A stretch of 13,153 nt of DNA, from positions 1-13,153 of the forward strand of contig JAFDIX010000032.1 of assembly GCA_019307805.1 (NCBI GenBank), in the 5' to 3' direction. The translations under genes and the position numbers were made by a program. The notes beneath the pieces were generated by a model. It saw only the letters and a program-made list of their open reading frames with translations. It did not search any database and was not told the origin of the DNA. Each line of letters opens with the position of its first letter. Position 1 is the stretch's first letter. This document shows, piece after piece, positions 5,054 to 12,272 of the stretch. Origin of the DNA: Deltaproteobacteria bacterium. Its GTDB lineage: Bacteria > Desulfobacterota > DSM-4660 > Desulfatiglandales > HGW-15.

Positions 5054-7051
5054 ATGGAGAAACTTGTAGACGAAACAACAGAAAATCCCATCGACGACAA
5101 CAAGCAGGAAGAAGAAACGGTCGGAGATAATCTGGGTTCGGACGAAACAACAGAAAATCCCATCGACGACAACAAGCAGGAAGAAGAAACGATCGGAGAT
5201 GATCTGGATTCGAGCGAGATAAAAGATACCGATGAGGATGATGAAGGGTTTCGTGGTGACCAGGATTCAGGAAACTTCATGGCGCTTTATGAAGAGAGTC
5301 TCAAGAGCATCCAGGAAGGAGAGCTGGTCAGAGGAGAGATCGTCCAGGTGGATAAGGAGTTCGTTCTCGTCGACATCGGATACAAGTCTGAAGGTCAGAT
5401 ACCAATCCATGAATTTGTTGACCCGGAAGGCAACAATACGGCCAAGGTGGGCGATAAGGTCGATGTCCTCTTGGAGAAGCGTGAGGATGATGAAGGGATT
5501 ATCACCCTTTCAAAAGAAAAGGCCGCCAAAATTAAGATTTGGGATGAAATCAAGGCCATTTATGAGAAGGGCGGAATCATTCAGGGCAAAATTACATCCC
5601 GTGTAAAAGGAGGAATGTCAGTGGACATAGGCCTCCAGGCTTTTCTGCCCGGATCCCAGATCGATTTAAAACCCGTCCGGGATTTCGATGCCCTCATAGG
5701 CACGGACCACGATTTCAAGATCTTGAAGTACAACCGAAGACGGTCCAATATTGTTCTATCACGAAGAGCCCTCCTCGAGGCAGAGCGTATGTCCTTGCGG
5801 GAGAAGACACTCGAAGTTCTTGAAAATGATGCCGTCCTCGATGGTGTTGTCAAGAATATCACCGAGTATGGCCTGTTTATAGATCTGGGTGGAATAGACG
5901 GCTTGCTGCACATTACAGACATGTCCTGGGGGCGGGTAGGACACCCCTCGGAGATGTATCAAGTCGGGGATCCGATTACCGTCAAGGTGCTCAATTTCGA
6001 CAAGGACACCGGCAGGGTATCCCTCGGTCTCAAACAATTGAAATCCGATCCCTGGAGCAGTGCCGACAATACTTATCCCATTGGAACGAAGATAAGAGGG
6101 CGCGTGGTCAGCTTGGCGGATTATGGCGCCTTTGTAGAGGTAGAAGAGGGTATTGAGGGGCTGATTCATGTCTCCGAGATGTCCTGGACCCGGAAGATCA
6201 GACACCCCTCACAAATATTGAAGGTTGAGGATGCGGTGGAGGCCGTGGTCCTCAACATCGACTCAGGCAGCAAACGGATTTCGTTAGGCCTCAAACAGGT
6301 GGAACCCAATCCATGGGACGTGATTGAAGAAAAATATCCCGTGGGGACCACAATAGAGGGAAAAATAAAGAATATCACCGACTTTGGTATATTTATAGGG
6401 ATTGACGAGGGTATCGACGGACTTGTCCACATCTCGGATATCTCATGGACCAAGAGGATAAAACACCCGTCAGAGGTCTATAAAAAGGGTCTGGAAGTGC
6501 AGGCCGTTGTGCTCAGTATAGACAAAAGGAATGAACGGTTTTCCCTGGGGATCAAGCAGCTCAATCCGGACCCATGGGATGAGGTCCCTGAAAAGTATAA
6601 GCCTGGCACCCGGATTACAGGAACCGTGACCAATGTGACGGATTTCGGCATTTTTGTAGAGCTTGAAGAGGGTATTGAAGGACTCATTCACATATCGGAA
6701 CTGGGCAGCGATAAAGGGGCCAACGCCCTGGGTAAATTCAAGGTTGATGACGTGATCACGGCAAAAGTCATGAACGTCATGAAGGAGAATAAAAAAATCG
6801 GTCTCTCCATCAAGAAGCTGGAAGAAGGCGAAGATAGGGACATTTACAGAAGCTATATGGATGACCACAAGGGGGCTACCTCAAATCTGGGCGAATTACT
6901 CAGGGAAGGTATGCTTGGCCTTGATCCTCCAACATCGGAAGAAGGGGAGACAGGGGAAGAGCCGACCGATGTCCATGAAGTGGAAGGTGAAATATCCGAA
7001 ACCGAAACCACTCCGGCTGAGGAAGAGACTGAAAAGGGAGAAGTGTCCTAA
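5054..7051 (+). CDS. rpsA: 30S ribosomal protein S1, six S1 domains, with acidic duplicated N-terminal extension
   Basis: RNA-binding protein of the small ribosomal subunit that helps mRNA dock and unfold at initiation. It has 665 residues against 557 in E. coli. After an acidic tail region (residues 1-75), MALYEESLKSIQEGE corresponds to the usual S1 N-terminus that contacts S2. Six OB-fold S1 domains follow, opening at GELVRGEI (about 89), GIIQGKI, AVLDGVV, GTKIRGRV, GTTIEGKI and GTRITGTV. Domains 3-6 carry the classic YGxF/FGIF and GLxHISxxSW signatures. The C-terminus is a Glu-rich tail of about 45 residues. The N-terminal extension contains a 24-residue repeat twice in tandem. Start ATG 5054 has AGGGGG upstream. 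An AGGA 6 nt before Met76 could support an internal start giving a standard-length S1; this is unproven. Confidence 0.95.
   Translation: MEKLVDETTENPIDDNKQEEETVGDNLGSDETTENPIDDNKQEEETIGDDLDSSEIKDTDEDDEGFRGDQDSGNFMALYEESLKSIQEGELVRGEIVQVDKEFVLVDIGYKSEGQIPIHEFVDPEGNNTAKVGDKVDVLLEKREDDEGIITLSKEKAAKIKIWDEIKAIYEKGGIIQGKITSRVKGGMSVDIGLQAFLPGSQIDLKPVRDFDALIGTDHDFKILKYNRRRSNIVLSRRALLEAERMSLREKTLEVLENDAVLDGVVKNITEYGLFIDLGGIDGLLHITDMSWGRVGHPSEMYQVGDPITVKVLNFDKDTGRVSLGLKQLKSDPWSSADNTYPIGTKIRGRVVSLADYGAFVEVEEGIEGLIHVSEMSWTRKIRHPSQILKVEDAVEAVVLNIDSGSKRISLGLKQVEPNPWDVIEEKYPVGTTIEGKIKNITDFGIFIGIDEGIDGLVHISDISWTKRIKHPSEVYKKGLEVQAVVLSIDKRNERFSLGIKQLNPDPWDEVPEKYKPGTRITGTVTNVTDFGIFVELEEGIEGLIHISELGSDKGANALGKFKVDDVITAKVMNVMKENKKIGLSIKKLEEGEDRDIYRSYMDDHKGATSNLGELLREGMLGLDPPTSEEGETGEEPTDVHEVEGEISETETTPAEEETEKGEVS
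5069..5212 (+). repeat. 72-bp in-frame tandem duplication in rpsA
   Basis: Two adjacent 72-bp copies, 5069-5140 and 5141-5212, differ at three positions only (69 of 72 identical). Each encodes a 24-residue acidic block beginning DETTENPIDDNKQEEET. Near identity at the DNA level suggests a recent duplication in the disordered tail of S1. The copies are in frame, so the ORF is intact. Confidence 0.95.
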
Positions 7052-7134
7052 CACATGCACCTATATCCCAGAGTCCAATAATCCTATTTCTTCTAGCCCC
7101 ATGATTGCCTGATCCTACCGGCAGTCCAAAAAAT

Positions 7135-8043
7135 ATGTCAGGGAAAAAGCAACCCATACTCATCGTTTTTCTTATCCTCGGTTTTGTGGCCCTATTTCTG
7201 GGCGCAACAATGATCTTCGTTCTTGCGTTCTTCGGACCCTCTTCGGATTTCTCCTTTGGGGAGAAAATCGGTGTTATCCTTGTGGAGGGGCCAATCACTG
7301 ATTCCCGGCCCATTACGGCCCAGTTGGTCAAATTCAAAAAGGATGAGACCATTCGGGCCATTATTTTGAGGATAGATTCCCCCGGGGGCGGTGTCGGTCC
7401 ATCACAGGAGATCTATCGTGAGGTGATGAGGACCAAGAAGACCAAGAAAGTAATCGCCTCCATGGGTGGTTTGGCCGCCTCGGGGGGATACTATATTGCT
7501 GCTGCAACTGACAAGATTGTTGCCAATCCGGGGACTATCACCGGCAGTATCGGGGTGATAATGGAATTTGTGCGACTCGAGGAGCTTTTTAAGAAGCTGG
7601 GAATCAGCCTGGAAGTCATGAAGAGCGGGGAGTTCAAGGACATCGGGTCCCCCCACAGAAAGATGACCGAACGGGAGAAGGAATTGCTTCAAAGTCTTCT
7701 TTCAGACATACAGGGCCAGTTTGTTCGCGCCGTGGCGCGGGGGCGAAAGCTTTCTGAAGAAAAGGTCCGGGAGATTGCCGACGGCCGCATCGTCTCTGGT
7801 TCCAGGGCAAAGGAATTGGGCCTTGTAGACCGCCTCGGGAATTTTCAGGATGCCGTAGCACTTGCAAAGAAAATGAGCGGCATAAAGGGGGAGGTCAGGC
7901 TAGTGTACCCGGAAAAACCCGGATTCAGGCTACGGGATCTTCTTTTTGAAAGCGCCGCCAAAGCATTCCAGACGGTTATCCAGACCCGCCCCCAATCCCG
8001 GATAGAATACAGGTGGAGGGGTGTTCCATCCCCGCCTGACTAG
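7135..8043 (+). CDS. sppA: signal peptide peptidase SppA, short (36 kDa) form
   Basis: Membrane-anchored serine protease of family S49 that degrades signal peptides after their release from secreted proteins. From ATG 7135 it has 302 residues. An N-terminal hydrophobic anchor (about residues 7-32) is followed by a single S49 domain, as in Bacillus and archaeal SppA and unlike the double-length E. coli enzyme. The catalytic Ser116 lies in GGLAASGGYYIAAA and the general-base Lys168 in SGEFKDIG; their spacing of 52 residues matches the Bacillus subtilis Ser147/Lys199 pair. IDSPGGGV and GTITGSIGVI are further family motifs. A TTG at 7105 in the same frame would add 10 residues; neither start has a clear Shine-Dalgarno sequence, and ATG is preferred because the anchor then sits at the terminus. 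The gene follows rpsA by 83 bp and ends tail to tail with the yciO-like gene. Confidence 0.92.
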   Translation: MSGKKQPILIVFLILGFVALFLGATMIFVLAFFGPSSDFSFGEKIGVILVEGPITDSRPITAQLVKFKKDETIRAIILRIDSPGGGVGPSQEIYREVMRTKKTKKVIASMGGLAASGGYYIAAATDKIVANPGTITGSIGVIMEFVRLEELFKKLGISLEVMKSGEFKDIGSPHRKMTEREKELLQSLLSDIQGQFVRAVARGRKLSEEKVREIADGRIVSGSRAKELGLVDRLGNFQDAVALAKKMSGIKGEVRLVYPEKPGFRLRDLLFESAAKAFQTVIQTRPQSRIEYRWRGVPSPPD

Positions 8044-8630
8044 AGAAAGCTGCTAACATCTCCCTTCCCTTCGCGAATGACTTCCGGAACATTCCCCGTC
8101 AGGGATATGACACTGGATGGATTCGGGTACAGGGGGCCGCCATCAATGATCACATCAAGGCGCGGACCGTAGGCATCTCTGATGGCGTAGGGATCGTCCA
8201 GGCCGGCGCTGGTGCTGATAATAGGCCTTCCCAGAGTACGGACTATGGCGAGGCTGATCTCATTGTCCGGCACTCGGATCCCTACGGTCTTTCTTTTGGT
8301 CAACATGATTTTGGGAACCAGTTTTGTCCCCTCCAGAATGAAAGTATAGGGGCCGGGGAGCAGTCTTCTCATGGTCTTGTAAGCATAATTGGTCACCTGG
8401 GCGTATCGGCTTATTTCCTTCAGGCTGTCACAGATAATGGAGAAGGGTTTTTTGAGAGACCGGTTTTTCAATTTGTGAATGAGTATGATGCCCTTTTTGT
8501 TGAGAAGGTCGCAACCGATGCCATAAAAGGTATCCGTAGGGTAGGTGATGATACCACCGGCTTCAAGAACCTCGCAGGTCCGGTTGATCAAACGTTGTTG
8601 CGGATTATGGGGATTGATTGATAGGATCAT
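8040..8630 (-). CDS. yciO: YciO-type member of the YrdC/Sua5 (threonylcarbamoyl-AMP synthase) family
   Basis: A 196-residue YrdC-fold protein. Sua5/TsaC members make threonylcarbamoyl-AMP for the t6A modification of tRNAs reading ANN codons. The N-terminus INPHNPQQRLIN closely matches E. coli YciO rather than TsaC. Other motifs are GGIITYPTDTFYGIGCD (P-T-D-T/S nucleotide site), the KNRSLKKPF basic loop, LLPGPYTFILEGTKLVP, KTVGIRVPDN and REGKGDVSSFL at the C-terminus, again as in YciO. The TsaC-like role is therefore likely in chemistry but unproven in the cell; a separate tsaC could exist elsewhere. It is on the opposite strand to its neighbours: its stop overlaps that of sppA, and it is divergent from the prepilin peptidase gene. 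Its predicted promoter lies so close to the ATG that the message may lack a leader. Confidence 0.9.
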   Translation of the reverse strand: MILSINPHNPQQRLINRTCEVLEAGGIITYPTDTFYGIGCDLLNKKGIILIHKLKNRSLKKPFSIICDSLKEISRYAQVTNYAYKTMRRLLPGPYTFILEGTKLVPKIMLTKRKTVGIRVPDNEISLAIVRTLGRPIISTSAGLDDPYAIRDAYGPRLDVIIDGGPLYPNPSSVISLTGNVPEVIREGKGDVSSFL

Positions 8631-8638
8631 GCAACGGC

Positions 8639-8668
8639 TATATACCCTAAAGGGTCATATGCTGTCAA
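8639..8668 (-). promoter_or_regulatory. sigma70-type promoter for the yciO-like gene, almost abutting the start codon
   Basis: Minus-strand TTGACA (8668-8663, perfect) and TATATA (8644-8639, four of six) are 18 bp apart. The -10 box ends 8 bp before the ATG (first base 8630), so transcription would begin within a couple of bases of the start codon. An inverted repeat ACCCT-AA-AGGGT (8644-8655) lies between the two boxes and could be an operator. Confidence 0.5.
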
Positions 8669-8693
8669 TTTGGTTAGGAAAGGGGATTCATCA

Positions 8694-9473
8694 ATGGACC
8701 TGGGCTCTTTAGGAATTGTGTGCGCCCTTGTTTTCGGTTTGGTGTTAGGGAGTTTTCTGAATGTGTGCATATACCGGGTCCCCATCAAAAAATCGATCGC
8801 ATTCCCCGCCTCTCATTGCCCCCAGTGCAGTGAAAATATTCGATTCTACGACAACATCCCCGTACTCAGCTATGCCATCCTGGGGGGCAAGTGCAGGAAA
8901 TGCCGAACCCCTATCCCCATCCGCTATCCCCTGGTGGAACTCATCACCGGTCTTCTCAGCACAGCCTTGTTTCTCAGATTCGGGGTAAGCGTACAGTTCT
9001 TTCTGTATCTTGCCTTTTCGGCATCTCTCGTGGTCATCACCTTCATTGATATCCAACACCAAATCATACCGGATGTGATTTCCATCCCGGGTATCATTGT
9101 GGGGCTCATTATTTCTTTCTTCGGATTTACCGGGATGCCGTGGCATGAATCCCTTGTGGGACTGCTGGCCGGCGGTGGATGTCTGTTCCTGGTAGGGACC
9201 CTTTTTGAGTGGATAACCGGAAAGGAAGGCATGGGCGGCGGCGATGTAAAACTCCTGGCCATGATCGGCGCCTGGATGGGGTGGAAGGGGCTGCCCTATA
9301 TCGTCCTGATGTCTTCCCTTGCGGGGGCCTTGATAGGGGGCATTTCTCTCATAGTGGCCGGCAGCGGGATGCGGACAAAGATCCCATTTGGGCCCTTCCT
9401 TTCCCTCGGGGCCCTGGTCTATTTCTTTTTTGGTAATGACTTGATCGCATGGTATGTCCGGAATATTCTTTAA
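8694..9473 (+). CDS. prepilin peptidase / leader peptidase (A24 family), bifunctional type
   Basis: Polytopic inner-membrane aspartic peptidase that cleaves type IV prepilin and type II secretion pseudopilin leaders and N-methylates the new N-terminus (PilD/GspO family). It has 259 residues from ATG 8694, which has a strong purine-rich site (GGAAAGGGGA); a TTG at 8670 would add 8 residues and is less likely. LGSFLNVCIYRVP opens the N-terminal methylation domain. The zinc-binding CPQC...CRKC pairs are intact. The catalytic aspartates lie in DIQHQIIPD and in GKEGMGGGDVKLLAMIGAW. Multiple hydrophobic segments follow. It is 12 bp from the histidine kinase gene downstream, so the two are probably one transcription unit. 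No pilin or secretion genes are visible, so the substrate system is unknown. Confidence 0.93.
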   Translation: MDLGSLGIVCALVFGLVLGSFLNVCIYRVPIKKSIAFPASHCPQCSENIRFYDNIPVLSYAILGGKCRKCRTPIPIRYPLVELITGLLSTALFLRFGVSVQFFLYLAFSASLVVITFIDIQHQIIPDVISIPGIIVGLIISFFGFTGMPWHESLVGLLAGGGCLFLVGTLFEWITGKEGMGGGDVKLLAMIGAWMGWKGLPYIVLMSSLAGALIGGISLIVAGSGMRTKIPFGPFLSLGALVYFFFGNDLIAWYVRNIL

Positions 9474-9485
9474 CGGGGTTCTGTT

Positions 9486-11042
9486 TTGAAGCTACCATTC
9501 TATAGCCTAAGGACAGCAATACTCGCACAACTCATATTTCTCATTGTGGCAGCCATGATCCTGGTGGATGTGGTCATGGTGAAATTCTCTGAAAAGGATT
9601 TTGTCCAGAGTAAAATTCAAACCGGTCGCACGGTGATTCGGGCTGTTGAGCAACACCTGGGTTATCTGCCCATCCTCAGCAAGGGTGTGCTCACAGAGGT
9701 TGACATTGGTACAAAGTTCAGCCGGGATGTGGCCCAACTGCTCGCCACCGGAGGGTTTACCGAAGCCGTTATTATCAACCAGAGAGGGGTACCTGTCTTC
9801 AGAAGAAAATCGTCCTTCGGAGACAGGCATGGAGGTATCCCCCCTGCACGGGAGGCCATGAATCTGGGCGATTGGTCCACGGAACTGAGTGGCGCTACCT
9901 GGGGGGTCATTTGGATCAGCAGTGAAAGGCTTCGTATTTCCGCACCCCTTGTGGCAGGGGGCCGGACCTTAGGGGGAATCAGCATCTCCACTTCCCTCCA
10001 GCCTCTGTACCAGGACCTTAGGAAAACCCAGAAGATTATTCTTCTCTACATCCTGCTGGACACTATCATCCTAGCAATCGTCGGCATTTATCTGCTTTCT
10101 CGGATTGTAGTGCGGCCCATTCATAAACTCCTCAGATTGACGGCAGATTACAAGGAAGGGGACCTGATTCCGACGCCGGCCCAGTCTTCCCGGGACGAGA
10201 TAGGTGAACTTACCCGATCCCTCAATGTCATGCTTGGAAGGCTTCAAGAAAATAAAAAGGAACTCAAGGGGCACATCACTTCTCTTGAAAAAGCAAATCA
10301 GGAACTGGGGCAGGCCCAGGATGAACTCATTCGATCCGAAAAGCTGGCTTCGGTGGGGCGCCTTGCAGCCGGCATAGCCCATGAAATCGGAAATCCCATT
10401 GGAATCGTTCTCGGGTATCTGGAGTTACTGCAGAGAGATGATATCGGGGAAGAGGAGAGAGCCGATTTCCTGAACCGTATTGAGAAGGAAATTACCCGGA
10501 TCAATGTTATTATCAGGCAGCTCCTGGATTTCTCCCGGCCCTCAACCGGAAAACCGGAGCAAACCCATGTCCACGAAATCCTTAGACGCACGGTGGAGAT
10601 ATTGAAACCGCAGCCCATGATGGAGGACATCCAGGTTCTTTTCCAGCTTGAGGCGACCACAGATGCCATCCATGCGGATCCCCAGCAATTGCAGCAGGTC
10701 TTCCTGAACATCATCATGAATGCAGGAGATGCCCACGCTGAAGATGCGCAAGGGCAGGCGGTGATGAAAAAGAGGAGCATTCGGATCGAAACAATGGAAA
10801 GCGATGATACCATTGTCCTGAGATTCGTAGACAATGGGCCCGGCATTCCTTCTGAAGAACTTATCCATATCTTTGATCCCTTCTATACAACAAAGGATCC
10901 GGGGCGTGGCACAGGGCTCGGGCTCAGCGTATCTTACCGCCTGGTAGAAGCCCTGGGAGGAACCCTGCAGGCGGAGAGCGTCATAGGGGAGGGGACTACT
11001 TTCATCATTCGCCTGCCCCTTCACAGGGACGGTGAAGAGTGA
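9486..11042 (+). CDS. membrane sensor histidine kinase, NtrB-like, with HAMP domain
   Basis: A 518-residue sensor kinase. An N-terminal membrane helix (about residues 10-31) and a second one (about 182-206) enclose a periplasmic sensing domain of roughly 150 residues that resembles Cache-type sensors (AVIINQRGVPVF). A HAMP linker beginning VVRPIHKL follows, then a coiled coil, then the dimerisation domain with phospho-accepting His299 in LAAGIAHEIGNPIG. The catalytic domain has the N box (N412 in NIIMNAGDAH), DNGPGIP, FDPFYTTK and GRGTGLGLSVSYRL. The HEIGNP H-box and FDPFYTTK are typical of kinases that partner sigma54 regulators. The start is TTG 9486, supported by GGGG upstream; the first ATG lies inside the first membrane helix. 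The response regulator 334 bp downstream is the obvious partner. Confidence 0.92.
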   Translation: MKLPFYSLRTAILAQLIFLIVAAMILVDVVMVKFSEKDFVQSKIQTGRTVIRAVEQHLGYLPILSKGVLTEVDIGTKFSRDVAQLLATGGFTEAVIINQRGVPVFRRKSSFGDRHGGIPPAREAMNLGDWSTELSGATWGVIWISSERLRISAPLVAGGRTLGGISISTSLQPLYQDLRKTQKIILLYILLDTIILAIVGIYLLSRIVVRPIHKLLRLTADYKEGDLIPTPAQSSRDEIGELTRSLNVMLGRLQENKKELKGHITSLEKANQELGQAQDELIRSEKLASVGRLAAGIAHEIGNPIGIVLGYLELLQRDDIGEEERADFLNRIEKEITRINVIIRQLLDFSRPSTGKPEQTHVHEILRRTVEILKPQPMMEDIQVLFQLEATTDAIHADPQQLQQVFLNIIMNAGDAHAEDAQGQAVMKKRSIRIETMESDDTIVLRFVDNGPGIPSEELIHIFDPFYTTKDPGRGTGLGLSVSYRLVEALGGTLQAESVIGEGTTFIIRLPLHRDGEE

Positions 11043-11112
11043 TACACATAACGCGATTTCGTGGCTTAAAACGCGTAAGGCATTGTGTGAAAAATGGAGT
11101 CATTTGCGCAAA

Positions 11113-11195
11113 GGCACACGGTGCAAGGCGCAAGGCTCACGGGTAAAGAACATCAGTTTTTTTACCTTGAGCCTTAGGCCTCGAGCCTTTGGCCA
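11113..11195. repeat. long imperfect inverted repeat (hairpin), possible dispersed intergenic repeat
   Basis: The core arms AAGGCTCACGGGTAAA (11132-11147) and TTTACCTTGAGCCTT (11161-11175) pair with a single bulge around a 13-nt loop. Pairing continues imperfectly outward to about 11113 and 11193 (GGC...CAAGGC against GCCTCGAGCC...GGCC). The arms themselves are built from AAGGC/GAGCC-like short repeats. It lacks a tidy U-tract after the stem, so it is not a standard terminator. Confidence 0.6.
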
Positions 11196-11261
11196 TGTCG
11201 AGGGCGAATTGAACGTGTGTCAATTGACTGATTTATCGGTCCAATAAAAAGCATTACAAGC

Positions 11262-11291
11262 ACCAGTATCCAGCAACCGGTAACCAGTATC
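11262..11291. repeat. short direct repeats ACCAGTATC
   Basis: ACCAGTATC occurs at 11262-11270 and 11283-11291, 21 bp apart (two helical turns), separated by CAGCAACCGGTA. This could be a regulator binding pair or part of a degenerate intergenic repeat; neither can be shown from one copy. Confidence 0.4.
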
Positions 11292-11376
11292 TTTATATTC
11301 TGTACACCATGATATGTTGAGATTTGATAAATAGGATGAAAACTATCACAACCATCGAAAGATCGGGTAAAATACT

Positions 11377-12264
11377 ATGGCAGCTGTACGTGTCTTGATC
11401 ATTGATGATGAAGAAAATATGCGGCATATGCTTCAGACCATGCTGAACAGGGCAGGGTATGAGACGGAAACGGCCTCTGACGGGGTAGAAGGCCTTCGAA
11501 TGATTGAGACGGGTGGATTTGATTTTGTGCTCTGCGATCTCAGAATGCCCAAGATGGACTGCATGACTTTCCTGAAGAAATGCAGTGAGAAGTACCCGGA
11601 AAAGACCTTCATTATGATGTCTGCCTACGGTACCATTGAAACCGCTTTAGAGGCCATGAAGATTGGGGCCTATGACTACATCTCAAAACCCTTTAAAAAG
11701 GACGAAGTCCTTCTGACCCTGAAAAAGGCCGAGGAGCGGGAGAGGCTCAAGGAAGAAAACATAAGACTTCAGGATCAGTTAAAGAGGGTTGAGCAAAGAT
11801 ATTCCTTTGGAAACATCGTGGCCCGGAGCGAGGCCATGGCACAGGTATTTGACCGTGTCCAGAGTGTGAGCGACCACAAAACCACGGTTCTGATCACCGG
11901 GGAGAGCGGCACGGGAAAGGAACTGATCGCAAAGGCCATCCATTCACAGGGGGGGCGGGCGCCGGGGCCCATGGTCGCTATCAACTGCGGGGCTATTCCG
12001 GAGAACCTTTTGGAGAGTGAATTGTTTGGATACAAGAAGGGGGCATTCACGGATGCCGTGCGGGACAAACCCGGGCATTTCGAAGAGGCGGACAAGGGAA
12101 CCCTCTTTCTTGATGAGATCGGAGAGCTGCCTTTGTCATTGCAGGTAAAACTCCTGCGCGTGCTTCAGGAAGAGGAGATCACCCCCCTGGGTGGCACAGG
12201 CACAAAAAAACAGGCACAAAAAAGATCGACGTCAGGGTCATTGCCGCCACATCGAAAGATCTGA
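11377..12264 (+). CDS. regulator fragment 1: receiver domain and N-terminal half of AAA+ domain
   Basis: A 295-residue open frame from ATG 11377. Residues 1-120 are the CheY-like receiver, 121-145 a linker helix, and from about 147 the sigma54-interaction AAA+ domain through Walker A and Walker B. The last 20 or so residues, after GTGTKK, are out-of-frame sequence ending at TGA 12262-12264. Translated alone it would lack the arginine finger, sensor II and DNA-binding domain, so it could not work as an activator, though it could still accept phosphate. Confidence 0.85.
   Translation: MAAVRVLIIDDEENMRHMLQTMLNRAGYETETASDGVEGLRMIETGGFDFVLCDLRMPKMDCMTFLKKCSEKYPEKTFIMMSAYGTIETALEAMKIGAYDYISKPFKKDEVLLTLKKAEERERLKEENIRLQDQLKRVEQRYSFGNIVARSEAMAQVFDRVQSVSDHKTTVLITGESGTGKELIAKAIHSQGGRAPGPMVAINCGAIPENLLESELFGYKKGAFTDAVRDKPGHFEEADKGTLFLDEIGELPLSLQVKLLRVLQEEEITPLGGTGTKKQAQKRSTSGSLPPHRKI
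12196..12223 (+). repeat. perfect 14-bp tandem duplication causing the regulator frameshift
   Basis: ACAGGCACAAAAAA occurs twice without a gap (12196-12209 and 12210-12223). Deleting one copy gives an uninterrupted frame reading GTGTKKIDVRVIAAT. The junction creates a run of seven A (12204-12210) in the phase A_AAA_AAA relative to the upstream frame, the pattern of a -1 slippery heptamer. A -1 shift there would insert only five extra residues (TGTKK). Confidence 0.93.
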
Positions 12265-12272
12265 CACTGGAG

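Larger units (their letters stand above)
11043..11376 (+). other. 334-bp non-coding gap between kinase and regulator
   Basis: No convincing gene. A 71-codon open frame here (11032-11247) has low-complexity, unrecognisable product and overlaps the kinase end, so I do not call it. The stretch holds a long imperfect hairpin, then a pair of short direct repeats, then an AT-rich run before the regulator ATG. I see no convincing sigma54 (GG-N10-GC) or sigma70 promoter; the weak CGGGT before ATG 11377 is the only ribosome-site candidate. Confidence 0.6.

Noticed and set aside
5759..6868. Antisense frames of 148, 132 and 95 codons within rpsA
   Set aside because: They mirror the repeated S1 domains; the same similar peptides recur because the sense strand is repetitive.
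11132..11190. Intrinsic terminator after the kinase gene
   Set aside because: The T-run lies in the loop rather than after the stem, so the hairpin does not fit the standard terminator layout.
11032..11247. 71-codon open frame after the kinase
   Set aside because: It overlaps the kinase end and runs through the hairpin repeat; no ribosome site or recognisable sequence.
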